Positions 1 to 12,487 of a stretch of DNA of 64,000 nucleotides are shown here, piece after piece (the first letter of the stretch is position 1; every line of letters begins with the position of its first letter). The notes beneath the pieces are model-generated. The model was not told where the DNA came from. It worked only from the letters and a program-made list of their open reading frames with translations, and did not search any database. The stretch covers positions 58,205,974 through 58,269,973 of the forward strand of contig CM040434.1 of NCBI GenBank assembly GCA_022702705.1. Direction: 5' to 3'. The position numbers were made by a program, and so were the translations under genes. Source of the stretch: Papilionanthe hookeriana x Papilionanthe teres (taxonomy: Eukaryota > Streptophyta > Magnoliopsida > Asparagales > Orchidaceae).

Positions 1-191
1 ACACGGAGCCACAGATTTTTTTATTCGATTTGGTTCTGATGGCATGGAGCTGGGTCCCTCCTCACATGGATCTTCTTTTCGAGAGACCCTTCGAGCGGGA
101 TTTGAGACACCCACATACCCGCTTTCAAACTGCTTTTCTCCAAATTCAAACTTCAATTTCAAACTTCGAACTTTTCAACCATTTTGAATCC

Positions 192-1392
192 TGAGGCTGG
201 TACCTAAATTTCAGTTCTCTCCTTCTGAGGTCAGTACCTAAATTTTGACTCTCATCTTTCTGAGATTGGTACCTAAATGCCGATTCTCATTTTCGAGGCT
301 GGTAACTAAATTCCAGTTCTCAATCTCGGGATCAGTACCTAAATTCTGATTCCCTCCTTTTGAGGTCAGTGCCTAAATTCTGACTCTCACCTTTCGAGGC
401 CGGTACCTAAATTCCGGCTCTCTTTCCAAGATTGATATCTAAATTTTAATTCTCTCCTTTCGAGGTCAATATCTAAATTTTGACTTTCACCTTTCGAGGT
501 CGGTACCAAAATTCTGACTCTCTTTCTCAGATTGATACCTAAGTTTCAATTCTCTCCTTTCGAGGTCAATACCTAAATTCTGACTCTCACCTTTCGAGGT
601 TGTACCTAAATTCTGACTCTCTTTTTGAGATTGATACCTAAATTTCAATTCTCTTCTTTCGAGGTCAGTACCTAAATTCTGACTCTCACCTTTCGAAGTC
701 GGTACCTAAATTCCGATTCTCTTTCTGAGATTGATACCTAAATTTCAATTCTGTCTTTCTGAGGGCGGTACCTAAATTCTGACTCTCATCTTTCTGAGAT
801 CGGTACCTAAATTACGATTCTCATTTTCGAGGCTGGCACCTAAATTCCAGTTCTCAATCTCGGGATCAGTACCTAAATTTTGATTCCCTCCTTCTGAGGT
901 CAGTACCTAAATTCTGATTCTCATCCTTTTCGATCGGTACCTAAATTCTGATTCTTAACTTTCCAGACTGGTACCTAAATTCCAGTTCTCATTTCGAGAT
1001 CAGTAACTAAATTTTGATTCTCATCCTTTTCGATCGGTACCTAAATTTCAATTTTCAACTTTCGAGACGGGTACCTAAATTCCAGTTCTCATTTCGAGAT
1101 CAGTACCTAAATTCTGATTCTCATCCTTTTTGATCGGCACCTAAATTCTGATTTTTAACTTTTGAGACTGGTACCTAAATTCCAGTTCTCATTTCAAGAT
1201 CAGTACCTAAATTTTGATTCTCATCCTTTTTAATCGGTACCTAAACTTTGATTCTCAACTTTCGAGACTAGTACCTAAATTCCAGTTCTCATTTCAAGAT
1301 CAGTACCTAAATTCTGATTCTCATCCTTTTCGATCAGTACCTAAATTATAATTATCACTTCGAGGCTGGTACTTAAATTCCAGTCCTCACCC
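192..1392 (+). repeat. Minisatellite of about 33-36 bp units (GGTACCTAAATTC core)
   Basis: About 35 consecutive variants of a unit built on GGTACCTAAATTC followed by a pyrimidine-rich CTCATCTTTCGAG-like tail. Most units carry or nearly carry a KpnI site (GGTACC). From 933 to 1332 three unit types alternate in fixed order (TCGGTACC, TGGTACC, TCAGTACC types), giving a higher-order period of exactly 100 bp. A short array of the same family is at 43798-44030. Confidence 0.95.
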
Positions 1393-2149
1393 CCATTCCA
1401 AATTAAACTCTGCGTTTGTTAACTCCAAATTCCCTTTAAAATCCAGTCTCAAATCTATTTCAATCAAAAATTCAAAACTACAAAATCAAATTTTAATCAA
1501 CTTCGAAATTAATCAAAAACCAAACTTTAATCAAACTCCCAAATCAATTTCAACCAATCAAATTTCAAAATTCAAAATCAAAAGTCAAAATTCAAAATCA
1601 AAGATCAAAATCGAAAATCAAAATTTGAAAAAAAAATTGATCTAAATCAATCTTAAAATCAATCAAATTGAAAGCTCACCTCTTAATCACCAGCGAGAAT
1701 TCTGGAATCTTCAGTTTCGAAGATTTACCCTCATGACTCAGACTACCCAAATCAAACCCAAAACCCCTCAATTTTCTCCAAAGTAAATTCCAATATCTTC
1801 CTAACATCCCCACAAACAACATGAAATATTAATTTGCCCACAATTTGTACTCGAACTCAACCCAAACCAAAATTCCCCAATTTGGCCTAAACTAACCATA
1901 AACCCAAACAAGCCCAAATTCCAAAATCAAAACCCAACCAAGGTTGAAAACTCTTTGTCACACCCCCATAAACATTTTACAACATTAATTTTACATCAAA
2001 TCCAATCTTAGCCCAACAGTAACCCAACATAACCCAATTCACCTAAAATTGACCAAAATTAACCAAAAGTTCAAAATCTACTAAATTGACCTGTCAATTC
2101 AATTCAAAATCACCCCAAATCTTTTCTAAATTCTTTATAACACTTTCGT
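1393..2149 (+). other. A/C-rich non-coding stretch of Tat copy 0
   Basis: No credible ORF. The first 300 bp are A-rich with repeated AATTCAAAATCAAA-like words. From about 1725 the sequence resembles the early LTR of the other Tat copies (CTCATGAC..., then CCCAAATTCCAAAATC and CAATTTG words seen near 18836-19600), which places the LTR body here, without the first 400 bp or so seen in the other copies. Confidence 0.5.
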
Positions 2150-2647
2150 NNNNNNNNNNNNNNNNNNNNNNNNNNNNNNNNNNNNNNNNNNNNNNNNNNN
2201 NNNNNNNNNNNNNNNNNNNNNNNNNNNNNNNNNNNNNNNNNNNNNNNNNNNNNNNNNNNNNNNNNNNNNNNNNNNNNNNNNNNNNNNNNNNNNNNNNNNN
2301 NNNNNNNNNNNNNNNNNNNNNNNNNNNNNNNNNNNNNNNNNNNNNNNNNNNNNNNNNNNNNNNNNNNNNNNNNNNNNNNNNNNNNNNNNNNNNNNNNNNN
2401 NNNNNNNNNNNNNNNNNNNNNNNNNNNNNNNNNNNNNNNNNNNNNNNNNNNNNNNNNNNNNNNNNNNNNNNNNNNNNNNNNNNNNNNNNNNNNNNNNNNN
2501 NNNNNNNNNNNNNNNNNNNNNNNNNNNNNNNNNNNNNNNNNNNNNNNNNNNNNNNNNNNNNNNNNNNNNNNNNNNNNNNNNNNNNNNNNNNNNNNNNNNN
2601 NNNNNNNNNNNNNNNNNNNNNNNNNNNNNNNNNNNNNNNNNNNNNNN
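2150..2647. other. Assembly gap (498 N)
   Basis: Continuous run of N. Open reading frames across it are artefacts. Confidence 1.
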
Positions 2648-2966
2648 ATGGGTGGATTGACCCATTTAGACTCAAAACTAGCCATGCCCCATTCTACTTT
2701 GGATCAAAGCCTTTACACATGGCATTTGCCAATTGCCTACACTAAACCCCGCACCCGACCCACTCGACCAAGATGGTGACCAGGCGCATGGCCGGCCAGC
2801 CACTGAGTCGCCGGAAAACACCATGGCCGAGACCTCGGGAGGAGTCAAACTTTGAATTCCACCTTGCTGAGCTGCCCCATGCCCAATGGTCACGATAGCT
2901 GTTCTTCCCATGCCCGGAGCAACCGATCCCAACCCTCGTCATCCCCGCGAGGCTCTCCACCACCTC

Positions 2967-2974
2967 TATTTAAA
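2967..2974 (+). promoter_or_regulatory. TATA-like box in the LTR of Tat copy 0
   Basis: TATTTAAA within CTATTTAAACTCGACC, followed about 430 bp later by a splice-donor-like CCAAG|GTATGA at 3399/3400. This is the same order (TATA, leader, donor) as in the other Tat LTRs, although the leader sequence differs. Inferred only from motif and position. Confidence 0.35.
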
Positions 2975-3469
2975 CTCGACCCCCTCACGGCCATGGAAGA
3001 GAGTTGCACAAACCTTGCCGAAACTCGCCAAAATTGTTCCAAACCCTACTCCATACTTAGAGCAGCTTGATCCCCAGTGTCAATTTGCCTCTAATCCTCA
3101 CCGACGTAATCCAATTTCTCAACCGAATTTTCACCCTAAACCAGGACACTTCTGCCACAGTGAGCCAATCCTCAAATTGACTGGTCCTACACCTTCACTG
3201 GACCAAGAGGAGAAGTTTCCCACTGAAAGCCCCATCTCCAGGCCACCCAGTTGCTCCAGCCTCCAAGCTTTGTGATCGGGCTTGGTCGAAATCATACCTA
3301 GGCAATTCACCGCACCTGAGAGACTTCATCTGGAGCTTGTTGGGATCCAATCGAAGGTGACACAACCCTCAGATTGAAGCCACACTTCTCTGAGCCAAGG
3401 TATGAGCTAACTCTTCATCCTGAGCTTCTGGAGATTCTCCATTTTAAATGCTTTAATTTCAATGCATGA

Positions 3470-3780
3470 TCACCGTATAGATGTATTCGTCTCTTCAAGA
3501 CGAATCCATAGAGCATAAGAACACGAAAATCCGTTGAGAAATGAGTGAGTTCTTAGGGTTTTAGTGTGGACGGCTCTCGGGTGAGGACGCTTGGGGACGA
3601 TGAACGGATGCCGTTCATTTAATACACGCGCGGACGGACGGCTCAGATGGCGTCGGACGAGGAGATGATACATGAACCACGGGCCGCGTGGCGCTGAGTC
3701 GGAAGGCGGCGCCGAATCAGGAGGCAACGCGTGTGCGTTCGGGGCTGCCTAGGATGAGTCAGCGCCGCCATTTTAAATAG
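3470..3780. other. CpG-rich island within Tat copy 0 LTR
   Basis: GC-rich, CpG-rich stretch inside otherwise AT-rich LTR sequence, with no counterpart visible in the other three Tat LTRs. It contains a perfect 8 bp stem with 5 nt loop (3485-3492 and 3498-3505). No protein family is recognised in any frame. Confidence 0.5.
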
Positions 3781-6180
3781 AAAATTAGGGATTTTTCTGA
3801 TTTATTTAAATACCAGAACTTCAAAAATCCATATCTTTGTGTAGAAAAATCACAAAAATAAAATAAAAATACCCTCTTGCTCGAGTGAACGGAGGAGAAT
3901 AATGTGGAAAAGAAATTAATTAATTTTGCCCAGTACTTTATTTTTAATTAATTATTTACTCCCTGCATTGTTTTAATTCTCCATGCATTCATACAATTCA
4001 CCATGGCATGAGACCATAGGGCGTTGAAGCCTCCGAACTTGGGAACATTCCCTGAATTTTCCAAGGTCAGAGGCCATCTCTGTGAAAAGTTATTGATTTT
4101 TCAAATGTATGTGGCTGTTTTGAGTATTTTAATTCCAATAATTAGCATTTTGTGAAATAAATTCTAGGAAAATTTGGTGATGTTCCTTATGACTAGAGAA
4201 CCCTAGGAAAAATAGGACTTGAGTTAGTTCACTCAAAATAACCCTAATTTGCTTAAACACCCAAAATAGACCCCTAATTAATTAGAGTTAACCATAGATC
4301 AAATTGACTTGAAATCAATTCTCCACTGACCTTTAGGATCAGAGGAACCCACCATAAAAGTTTGAAGTCAATTGGGTTGAGTTAACCTCTACTAAATGGG
4401 TTGATTAAGCCATTTAGTCATTTTAAGCTTTAAAAATTCATAACTTTCAAAATACCTTTCAAAAATTCACCAAATTGGTTTTGGAGCCTCTCTGATATCA
4501 GGAGAATTTAAGAAAATTAAAATTTCAATTTTCTAAAAAAGTTAATTTTTTAGTATTATTTTAATATTTTAATAATTAAAAAATAATAAAAATCACAAAA
4601 ATAATAAAATTCACCAAAATGTCATATTTTGGAATTTAATCACTTAGGAACAAACCCCGTATTTTTCTCAGGTCTATTTAATGAGATATTAAATTTTAAA
4701 GCCCTAGGGTAATTTTAAAATTAAAAAAATGTATTTTCTAGCATTTTCACTAAAATAATTATAATAAATCAAAGAAAAATCAAAAAATTGTAAAATTTGG
4801 TTCTCTGGAATCCTTGATATCAGAGAGAATTTTAAAAATTATAAATTTCATTTTTCAACTTATATTCTATTTTTAAATTAATTAATACTCCAGAACTTAA
4901 AATAATTCTAATAAATAAAATATAATTCCAAAAATCACAAAAATTGGTCCAAGTGGTCCTCTGGTCATTAGGAATGTCCCATAATTTTCTTAAGGACAGA
5001 AACTTTCCCTTGGTCATATTATTAAATTTTCCTTGGAAATCCTTATTTTCCACCAAAAATAAATATATAAATAAATTAAATGTAGAAAAATCACATTTTC
5101 TCCTCTAATGTCTTTATTGACATATGAGTGAAGTCACATAAAAATTTCAAATTCATTTGAGCTCAATTTAGTGAGTTATGAAATTATTAAGCTGAAGGGC
5201 AAAATGGTAATTAAAATTTTAACCCTTAATTAAAACTTTAGGCTTAATAAAATGAAAAGGTAAAATATTTGATCTTAATCTGATTTGGATGATTGAAATT
5301 TAGATAATTAAAGGGTAGAAACCTACTAAACAATTTAAAATAATTGAAATAAACTTTAATTAAATAATTGATTAAATTTGGAAGAATAATAAAATTGGAA
5401 TTATTAAAATAGGGATATTATTAGGAAGAGATTTGTTCTTTAATTTAAGGATACCTAAATTAATCATCTCAATAATATTTAATTCTTAATTAAAAAGATA
5501 ACTCAAATTTAAGTCTTAAAATGTTAAAAGATTCAATCATTTAAATTGAATTAAAGGTAAATTATTAAACTCTTTTTAAAGTTTCAATTAAAATTAAAAT
5601 AAAAAATAAAATTAAATTAAAAAATTAAATTAAATTAAATTAAATCAAAAAAAATATAATAATAATAATACTAAATTAAATTAAATTGAATAAATAAATT
5701 AAATTAAATTAAGTTAAGTTAAATAAATTAAATTAAATTAAATTAAATTAAATTAAATTTAAAAAAATATATAAAATATTAAGTTAAATTAAATTAAATT
5801 AAAACAAATTAAATTAAATTAAATTAAAACAAATTAATTTAAATTAAACAAATTAAATCAAATCAAGTTAAATTAAATTAATTCACATCAAGTTAAACTA
5901 AATTAGATTAAATCAGAATTAAATTAAAACTAAAACTAAACTAAATTAAATTAAATTAAATTAAATCAAAGTTAAATTAAATTGAATTAAAAGACATCAC
6001 CTAAGACATGAAGAATTCAAAATAAATCTAAAACAACTTGAATACTATTCCAAACTTAAATCCATTAACTGAAATTAAATTAAATCATAACTCATTTGAA
6101 CATCCATTTGCCCCAAAAGCTCGTGATGTCATAACTCTTAAAAGGAGTGTTAAAAAAAAAGTGTTACTTCACTCACAGGA
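3781..6180. repeat. AT-rich LTR body with TTAAA-type low-complexity tract (5560-5990)
   Basis: More than 70 percent A+T. Between about 5560 and 5990 it degenerates into AAATTAAATTAAATT repeats, the same kind of tract found at about 22020-22700, 29100-29600 and 47690-48310 in the other Tat LTRs. No genes seen. Confidence 0.8.
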
Positions 6181-8104
6181 TATTCAAATGTCCTAGTTCA
6201 CTGAGCAAGACAACAAAACTTAAACTCTCGGACGATTAATTCATTTGTGTAATTAAATTCATTCGGACTTAAAACAATCCTAGAAATATCGAAAAGATGT
6301 TTAAGATTCGTCTTAAGCACTTCCTCAATATGATAGGATATCTATAAGAACAATCGAACTTAGTTGTTCTTTCGATGAAGAAAATCGTCCTCAAACTAAA
6401 ATACAAGAACCTAGACGTCATAGGAAATGACTAGCTATAGGATTAGGATTTTGGTAGTAAAACCATAACCCTTCCCTTAGCTTTACCTAGGAAATTGCTA
6501 TAAATGCTTAAATGCTCTAAATTGTATTTTAAGTGCAACTTGGGATGAGGGGAAGACCCTCCGTGTACGCTTTTATTTTATCGCAATTTATCTTATCGCA
6601 ATTCATTTACTCGTGTTGCACTTTACTTTTTTGCATGATAAACAACGAGTTGCATGAAAACCTACACCTTTAGGACGAAACCAAAACTCGAAACCCATAA
6701 CTAAATTAAAAGACACTACAAGATAAAATTCACCGCCACAATATTCAAAATATAAAACAACTCAAAATTTAATCACAAACGTAACAACAAAACTACAACT
6801 ACAACTAAATTAAAACGTCTTGTTGGATGATCTGGAATACCTCGGATGATGTAACCTACGTGTTGCTAACGGGATTTCCCACGGTCTAAATGAAAGTGTG
6901 GAACTCATTCAATTGAGTTTAGCAAATTCATCCGGACTAAGTGAATCCGATAAAAATAACGATGCCGTAAGGATGGAACCGCGGGATCTTAACCGGTGTT
7001 GTTATAATCAACTTTAAGATTTGTTTTAACTAAAATATTAAAGACACATGGAAATTAAGACTTTCTCTAAAACCAAACACTTCTCTCATCTCCCGATTTA
7101 TGACTTCTAAAACTAAACCTCTCGCAACAACAAGGAGCTCGGAGCATGGTGGGCAAGCACGGCCATCGTCATCGCAGAAACTCGAATCTACTTCACAGAA
7201 ACTTTCCTTAGAACTAAATAACCAAGCCATAGGACTTCGAGGTAGCTTGCCTAGTGCAACATAAATCCTCAACTCTTCGTTAGGCATTTGCATGATTATG
7301 TCATGTAAATTAAGCCCTAATCGGTCTTAGACTCCGAGGTAATCGTCCGATACGACATAAACCCTCACATCTTCAAGGCTATTTGTATGATTTTATCATA
7401 CGTATATAAGTCCTAACTAATTAAAATCGGCAAGATCAAAATACTAAATAAACATTAGGGTTTTCCTAAATCCAAGCCAAACAATAGGATAGTCGGGAAA
7501 TTACCGAAGTTCGCTTCGAATCCGTGATTTCTCCTACCCTTCTTCCTTTGAATTCCCAAAATAAAATGTTTCAAATTTGATCCATCTCCAATCGAAATTC
7601 CAAAACTCAATCCCTCGAAAACTTAAACCTCGAAATTCTTGAGAGCGTAACTACCGATTACTATCGAGAGTTTTCTTAGGTGATTCCCGTCACTTAAGAT
7701 GTAATTAACTATAGTGGCTCGCCCTTATAGGGAACTTTAAGAACCTGTGTAATATAAACCCCGCTTAATTCATTTATATTAAGCTGTGGAACTTGTCGGC
7801 TTATAAAATTGGTTCGCGGACCAAACGGATGTCACAAACCTTTCTAGTTTATTTAATCGAGCCCCATTATCAAGTAGTGTGTCTATTCTTCGGGATGTAT
7901 ACACGGCTCATGGTGCGGCGCTCGTTTATATAAACTATTCGGGATGTGAGATCAGTTTGATTTCATATCTTAAAATTTTCAAATTTAAAATTATTTTTAA
8001 AATCAAATATTACTTTTCAAATTACTTATTTAAATTAAAATTCGCCGACAATTTCTGTAGGCGACCCCCTTTTCAAAACACATAACCTAAAAAATACGCC
8101 GACA

Positions 8105-9231
8105 GAGACTTATGGGAGAGATTCTCATCTTTCTTTCAAGGGGAAAAAGCTAAGTATTGTGTTCTTCATTATCTTATGATTTTTTAAACACATATTTTGT
8201 GGATTTTCTTTGAAATGAGATTTTTCATTCTGCTTTCTTTGTGTTTTGCGATGTCTTTCTCTTATTCTTTCTGCTTATTTGGAAATAGTGGCATAAGAAG
8301 ATTATTCCTTTGTTTTCATTTTACTTTTCTTTTACAAAGAGTAGGATTCATGTTTAGGATATTTTGATGGGTGTTAGAAGTGGATTTAATTATAAATGTG
8401 ATGTTTTGTACTTGCACTTCATTTACATTAAAATAAGGGCCCGTTGTGTTGTCAAAATTCGTTGTAATTACATTATCCCAAAAGGGAAGTGTAATTCTAA
8501 ACAAAGTGGAACCACATTCAATGTCCAAGAATGAGTTACGTAATTCATGGGAGTTGAGTGCAAATAAATAGGGAAATTTGGTTTGATGGGCGTAGAATCG
8601 GAGATTTTATGGTGACTGACTAAAATCTCCAATTTGGTCCTAGTGTTTGGAAACTAAAGAGAGAGTTAGCCTTCAGGTGAAGGGAAGTGGGAGCTCTGGA
8701 GTGAGATCCAGTATCCTCCCAGCCTAACCATGTATTTAGGGACTAAACCTAGGATTAGCCAATGTTCTTTATGGACTCGGAAGAGGGCAAAGAATAAGAT
8801 TGTTCCTATTTGGCACATACAATATTTAATGCATCTCATTCATTTACATTATCCAATTCATTACTTGAGAATAGTAGTTTTTATTATCTCAAAATTCTCC
8901 AAACCAATTTATCTAGAAAGAGTTATTTTTAGTATTAATATTTTCCTTTAGGAGTAGTTATTATTTATTTTAAAATTAAGTTTTACCTTTTAAGAATAGT
9001 TATTAAAAAACCACTTATATCGACCTTCCAAACTAAAGTCTAATAGTAGAAGACTAGAATTTGACTAAGGACCTCTTACCTCGCTTCCCTGTGGGATCGA
9101 TAAACTGGACTCCACTAGAGCCCTGTATTACTTGAGCAACACGTATACTTGCGTTTGAAATTGTGACTTTACAAAATCATTCTAAATATATAAATCTGGG
9201 CTCATAAATTTATTCATATAAAAAAGTAGCA
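8105..9231 (+). mobile_element. 5' LTR of Athila-like element B, right part only
   Basis: From GAGACTTATGGGAGAG on, this matches 15308-16435 with roughly 90 percent identity by eye, so the two are the LTR pair of one element. The left part of this 5' LTR was displaced beyond the window by insertion of Tat copy 0. The LTR ends at GTAGCA, a few bases before a primer binding site. Confidence 0.85.
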
Positions 9232-9240
9232 CCAAGTTTT

Positions 9241-9258
9241 TGGCGTCGTTGCCAGGGA
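9241..9258 (+). promoter_or_regulatory. Primer binding site of element B
   Basis: TGGCGTCGTTGCCAGGGA directly after the 5' LTR closely resembles the TGGCGCCGTTGCCGGGGA primer binding site (complementary to the 3' end of tRNA-Asp) typical of Athila elements, with two differences. Confidence 0.8.
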
Positions 9259-9472
9259 AGCTTCGGTAAGTATTTTAGGAGAATTTTAGTTGAAAAAAAA
9301 ATTAGGCTTAGAATTAGAAAACTTTAGTGTCGTAAAATTGTTTTTGTATGAAAAGTGTTTTTGGTATGAAAAAGTGTTGTGAAAAAGTTGTTTGTGTGAA
9401 AAATAAGGTGTTTGTGTTAAATATATTTTTTGTTTTATTTGTTTTATTGTTAATGTATTGTTTGTTGTGTTA

Positions 9473-11015
9473 CGAATGCAAAATAAAGGATCTGTAGAAC
9501 TCGTGCCTTATGGTCCCAAGTTTGGAAAATATAAAAAAATCAAAAAACAAAAAGGACTTGAAAAACTAGAAATGGAAATGGTAAACATTCAAAATTATAA
9601 CTTGAAAAATCATCATAAATCAATGAGGGATTATGTAAATCCTACGACAGATGAAATTCACTCAAGTATACAAATCCCTATCGTAGAAGCTGACACGTTT
9701 GAACTAAATCCAGCAATTATCCAATTAGTGTAGAACAACCACTTTGGGGGAACTCCTTCTGAAGATCCCTATTTACACTTATCTAATTTTCTAGAACTTT
9801 GTGCTACATTTCATTATAATGGCATGTCAGATGATGCTGTCAAGTTAAGACTTTTTCCTTTCTCACTAAAGGATAAGGCTAAAATGTGGTTATACTCATT
9901 AGCACCTTTCTCTATTAAAAATTGGGAGGAGTTAAATTCGAAATTCCTAACTAAGTATTTTCCACCTTCAAGGACTACTAAACTTAGAAATGATATTATC
10001 TCATTTTGTCAGTATGAAGGGGAATCAATATATGAAGCCTGGGAAAGATTTAAGGAACTCATAAGAAAGTGTCCACATCATGCTCTGCCAGATTAGTTAA
10101 TCATTCAAAATGTTATAATGGGTTAGTAGGATCCCTTAGGTCCATTATTGATGGTGCTTTTGTTGGTTCATTAATGTCAAAATCATTTGAAGAAGCATAT
10201 GCATTAATTGAAAAAATGGCTACAAATGAATTTCAATGGCCCTCTGCAAGGGTAAATCCTAAAAATGAAGCCAGTGTTTATAATACAGATGTGATTGCAA
10301 TTCTTGCATCTCAAGTTGCTGCAAAATCAAGGACGTTGGACCAATTTGGAATGAACTAGCCTCAATTTACTTCTGTAAGTAAGGAAAGTTCATTAGGGCA
10401 TATGATTGATTCCAACTTATAAATGAGACTTTAAATACCATAAACAACCCGTATTCTAACTTGTACAACCCAGGTTGGAAGAACCATCCTAATTTTAACC
10501 GGAATCATACGACTAGGGGTGGAAACCAAAAATGGGAAAATAATCATGCAAATCTTAATAAAAGTTGGAATAATCAGGGTAACACAAGCTATAGATCTTC
10601 ATATCCACTGGACTCTAACAATGACCAACAATTTAAGGATAAGAAGATGTCTATAAATGAAGTGGTATTGAAAATTGGAAACCAGTTGCAAAGTCAAAAT
10701 GGTGCGATTAGAAACACAGAGAATCAACTGAGACAAATAGCTAATTCACTTAGCAAAAGACCCCAAGAAACACTTCCTAGCAACACTGAGATCAAACATA
10801 AAGAGAACAATAATGAACATGTAGAAGCTATCCAATTTAGAAGTGGAAGAGAGATAGAGGATGTGGTTAGAAAAGAGAAAGAAGTTGTGAGAGAAATAAA
10901 GGAAACAAAAAAACCTGAAGATCATGTTTCTAAGGATCTACAAAAATTAATATCTCCAACTAAAACCAATTTAGAAAGATCACCACCTCCATTTCCAAAG
11001 ACTGAGACATCATAA
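9473..11015 (+). pseudogene. Athila-type gag (disrupted)
   Basis: Encoded the Gag capsid polyprotein of an Athila-type Ty3 element, which packages element RNA in the cytoplasm. The retrotransposon Gag domain is plain between about 9690 and 10250, with hallmark words FELNPAIIQLV, LRLFPFSLKDKAKMWL, KYFPPSRTTKLRNDI and EAWERFKELIRKCPHHALPD. The C-terminal part (10461-11015) begins YNPGWKNHPNF, runs through an Asn/Gln/Lys-rich region and ends near KLISPTKTNLERSPPPFP. It is broken by a TAG at 9731-9733, a TAG at about 10093 where Athila Gag has Trp, a frameshift near 10110 and another before 10461. The start was taken at the ATG at 9478 region, about 220 bp after the primer binding site; the frame opens slightly earlier. 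Confidence 0.85.
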
Positions 11016-11229
11016 GTTAGATAAATAATTTTCAAAGTACTTGGAAGTACTTAAGATGTTAACGATAAATATTTCATTCGCAAAAGCTTTAGAACAATTC
11101 CAAGTTATGCAAAGTTTATGAAGGAGATATTAAACAAGAAATGAAACTTTGGGGATTATGAGATAGTTGCATTAAGTGAGAAGTACAGTGCTATACTTTA
11201 GAAAAAGTTTCCTACGAAACTTAAAGATC

Positions 11230-12487
11230 CTTGTAGCTTTACAATTCTTTTGGCAATTGGAAAATGATTATGTGGAAAAGCTTTATGTGATTTAGGAGCG
11301 AGCATTAATGTGATTCCTCTATCTATATTTAAAAGGTTAGGTTTAGCCGATATTTCTCTCACTACTGTAACCCTTCAGTTAGTTGATCAATATATCATTT
11401 ATCCAAAAGGTGTTATAGAAGACATGCTTATTAAAGAGGATAAATTTATCTTTCCTATGGACTTTATTGTATTAGTATGGAGGAAGATAAAGAAATTCCA
11501 AATATTTTGGGGAGACCTTTCTTAGTTACTGGATAAACTATGATAGATGTGCAAAAAGGAGAGTTGATTATGAATATTAATGACCAGGAAGCCACTTTTA
11601 ATGTGTTAAAGACTATGAAATATCCAACTAAGAGAAAAGATGATGATTGTTTTTGGATGGATGAAACTGATAATCTAAATAAAGACCATTTCCAAAAAAG
11701 TTTTGAAAGTAAGTTAACATATGAGATCGAAATGGACTTTCTTAAAGAGTTGAAAAAGTTATCTAAAGAAGATCGTATGTATGTTCAGGAGAGGTGTGAA
11801 ATGATGGATGCTAACAAAAATAGTAAACTTTTAATTCCATCTGTTGAAAAATCTCATGAACTTAAGATGAATGTACCTCATACAATTTTAAAGCCTACCT
11901 ATTTAGGGAATTCATCTACACAACCAGTCTTTATATATTTAAATCTAACTCATTCACAAGAAAAGCTTGAATTGAATGATGAACAAAATAAAGTTATTGA
12001 ACTAAGACTTGGAAGAAAATTTGAGGATATATTTCAAAAGAACTTTGAGTTGAGAAAAGAAGATAAGGATATGGGAAGACCAATGGAAGAAATTCATAAG
12101 GAATTAGAAAAACTTATTTCCTCAACTAAGATAGATATAAAAACACCAGTTCCATCATTTAATAATTACCAATACAAAGAATTGGAAGATAACCTGAAAC
12201 AGAAGAGTAACATAGAAGATATTGATCCTGAATCTGAATTATCTAGAGAGAATTTGATCCAAAATTTGAGAGATCCTGAATTATCTTATAAAGATCCATT
12301 TCTTATAAATTTCAAGGATGATATTAATATTCAAATTGAGAAAATTAATAGAAGAATATTTGATCTAGAAAGAAATATGAGGAACAATGATATGAATCAA
12401 TCTGAAAAGGAAGAGCTGAACAAAAAATTAAAATTTAAAGATTTTGTAAGAATCCCTGGATCTAAAAATGATTGGGCGATTGATTGA
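11230..12487 (+). pseudogene. Athila-type protease plus lineage-specific tail; no reverse transcriptase follows
   Basis: The aspartic protease region reads ALCDLGASINVIPLSIFKRLGL (catalytic D in DLGAS near 11290), then YPKGVIEDMLIKEDKFIFPMDF, a frameshift near 11480, and IDVQKGELIMNINDQEATFNV from 11540, as in Athila Pro. The 315-codon ORF at 11540-12487 then shows a weak match to the stretch that precedes RT in Athila Pol (LKPTYLGNSSTQPVF) but never enters RT. From about 12000 it repeats a segment already present in Gag (GRKFEDIF...KELEKLISSTK versus GREIEDVV...KDLQKLISPTK). No YxDD box, RNase H or integrase occurs before the 3' LTR, so B was non-autonomous. Confidence 0.75.

Larger units (their letters stand above)
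1..8104 (+). mobile_element. 3' part of a Tat/Ogre-like LTR retrotransposon (copy 0), 5' end outside the window
   Basis: The segment ends in ATACGCCGACA, the same terminus as the LTRs ending at 25462, 32399 and 51116. Its last 1.9 kb (about 6180-8104) is clearly alignable to those LTR ends, for example the block starting near 6800 that recurs near 24185, 31090 and 49810. The right flank GAGACTTATGGG matches the uninterrupted site GGAGACTTTATGGG near 15310, which predicts a 5 bp target duplication GAGAC and an insertion into the LTR of element B. The first 1.4 kb carries the same minisatellite that sits just upstream of the 3' LTR in the 25 kb element, so 1-1690 is probably the 3' untranslated internal region and about 1690-8104 the 3' LTR. 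The start of this LTR is too diverged to place. A 498 bp N gap interrupts it. Confidence 0.7.

Noticed and set aside
192..1392. CRISPR-like array
   Set aside because: Units are contiguous 33-36 bp minisatellite repeats without unique spacers, in plant nuclear DNA.
2086..2745. ORFs crossing the N gap on both strands
   Set aside because: They exist only because N codons are read as open.
5560..5990. Satellite DNA made of TTAAA units
   Set aside because: Low-complexity AT tract present at the same relative place in all Tat LTRs; no fixed period beyond 5 bp.
7030..7293. Minus-strand ORF with a relative at 50017-50229
   Set aside because: Both lie in the conserved 3' part of Tat LTRs; reading frames differ in length and the equivalent regions near 24400 and 31330 are closed.
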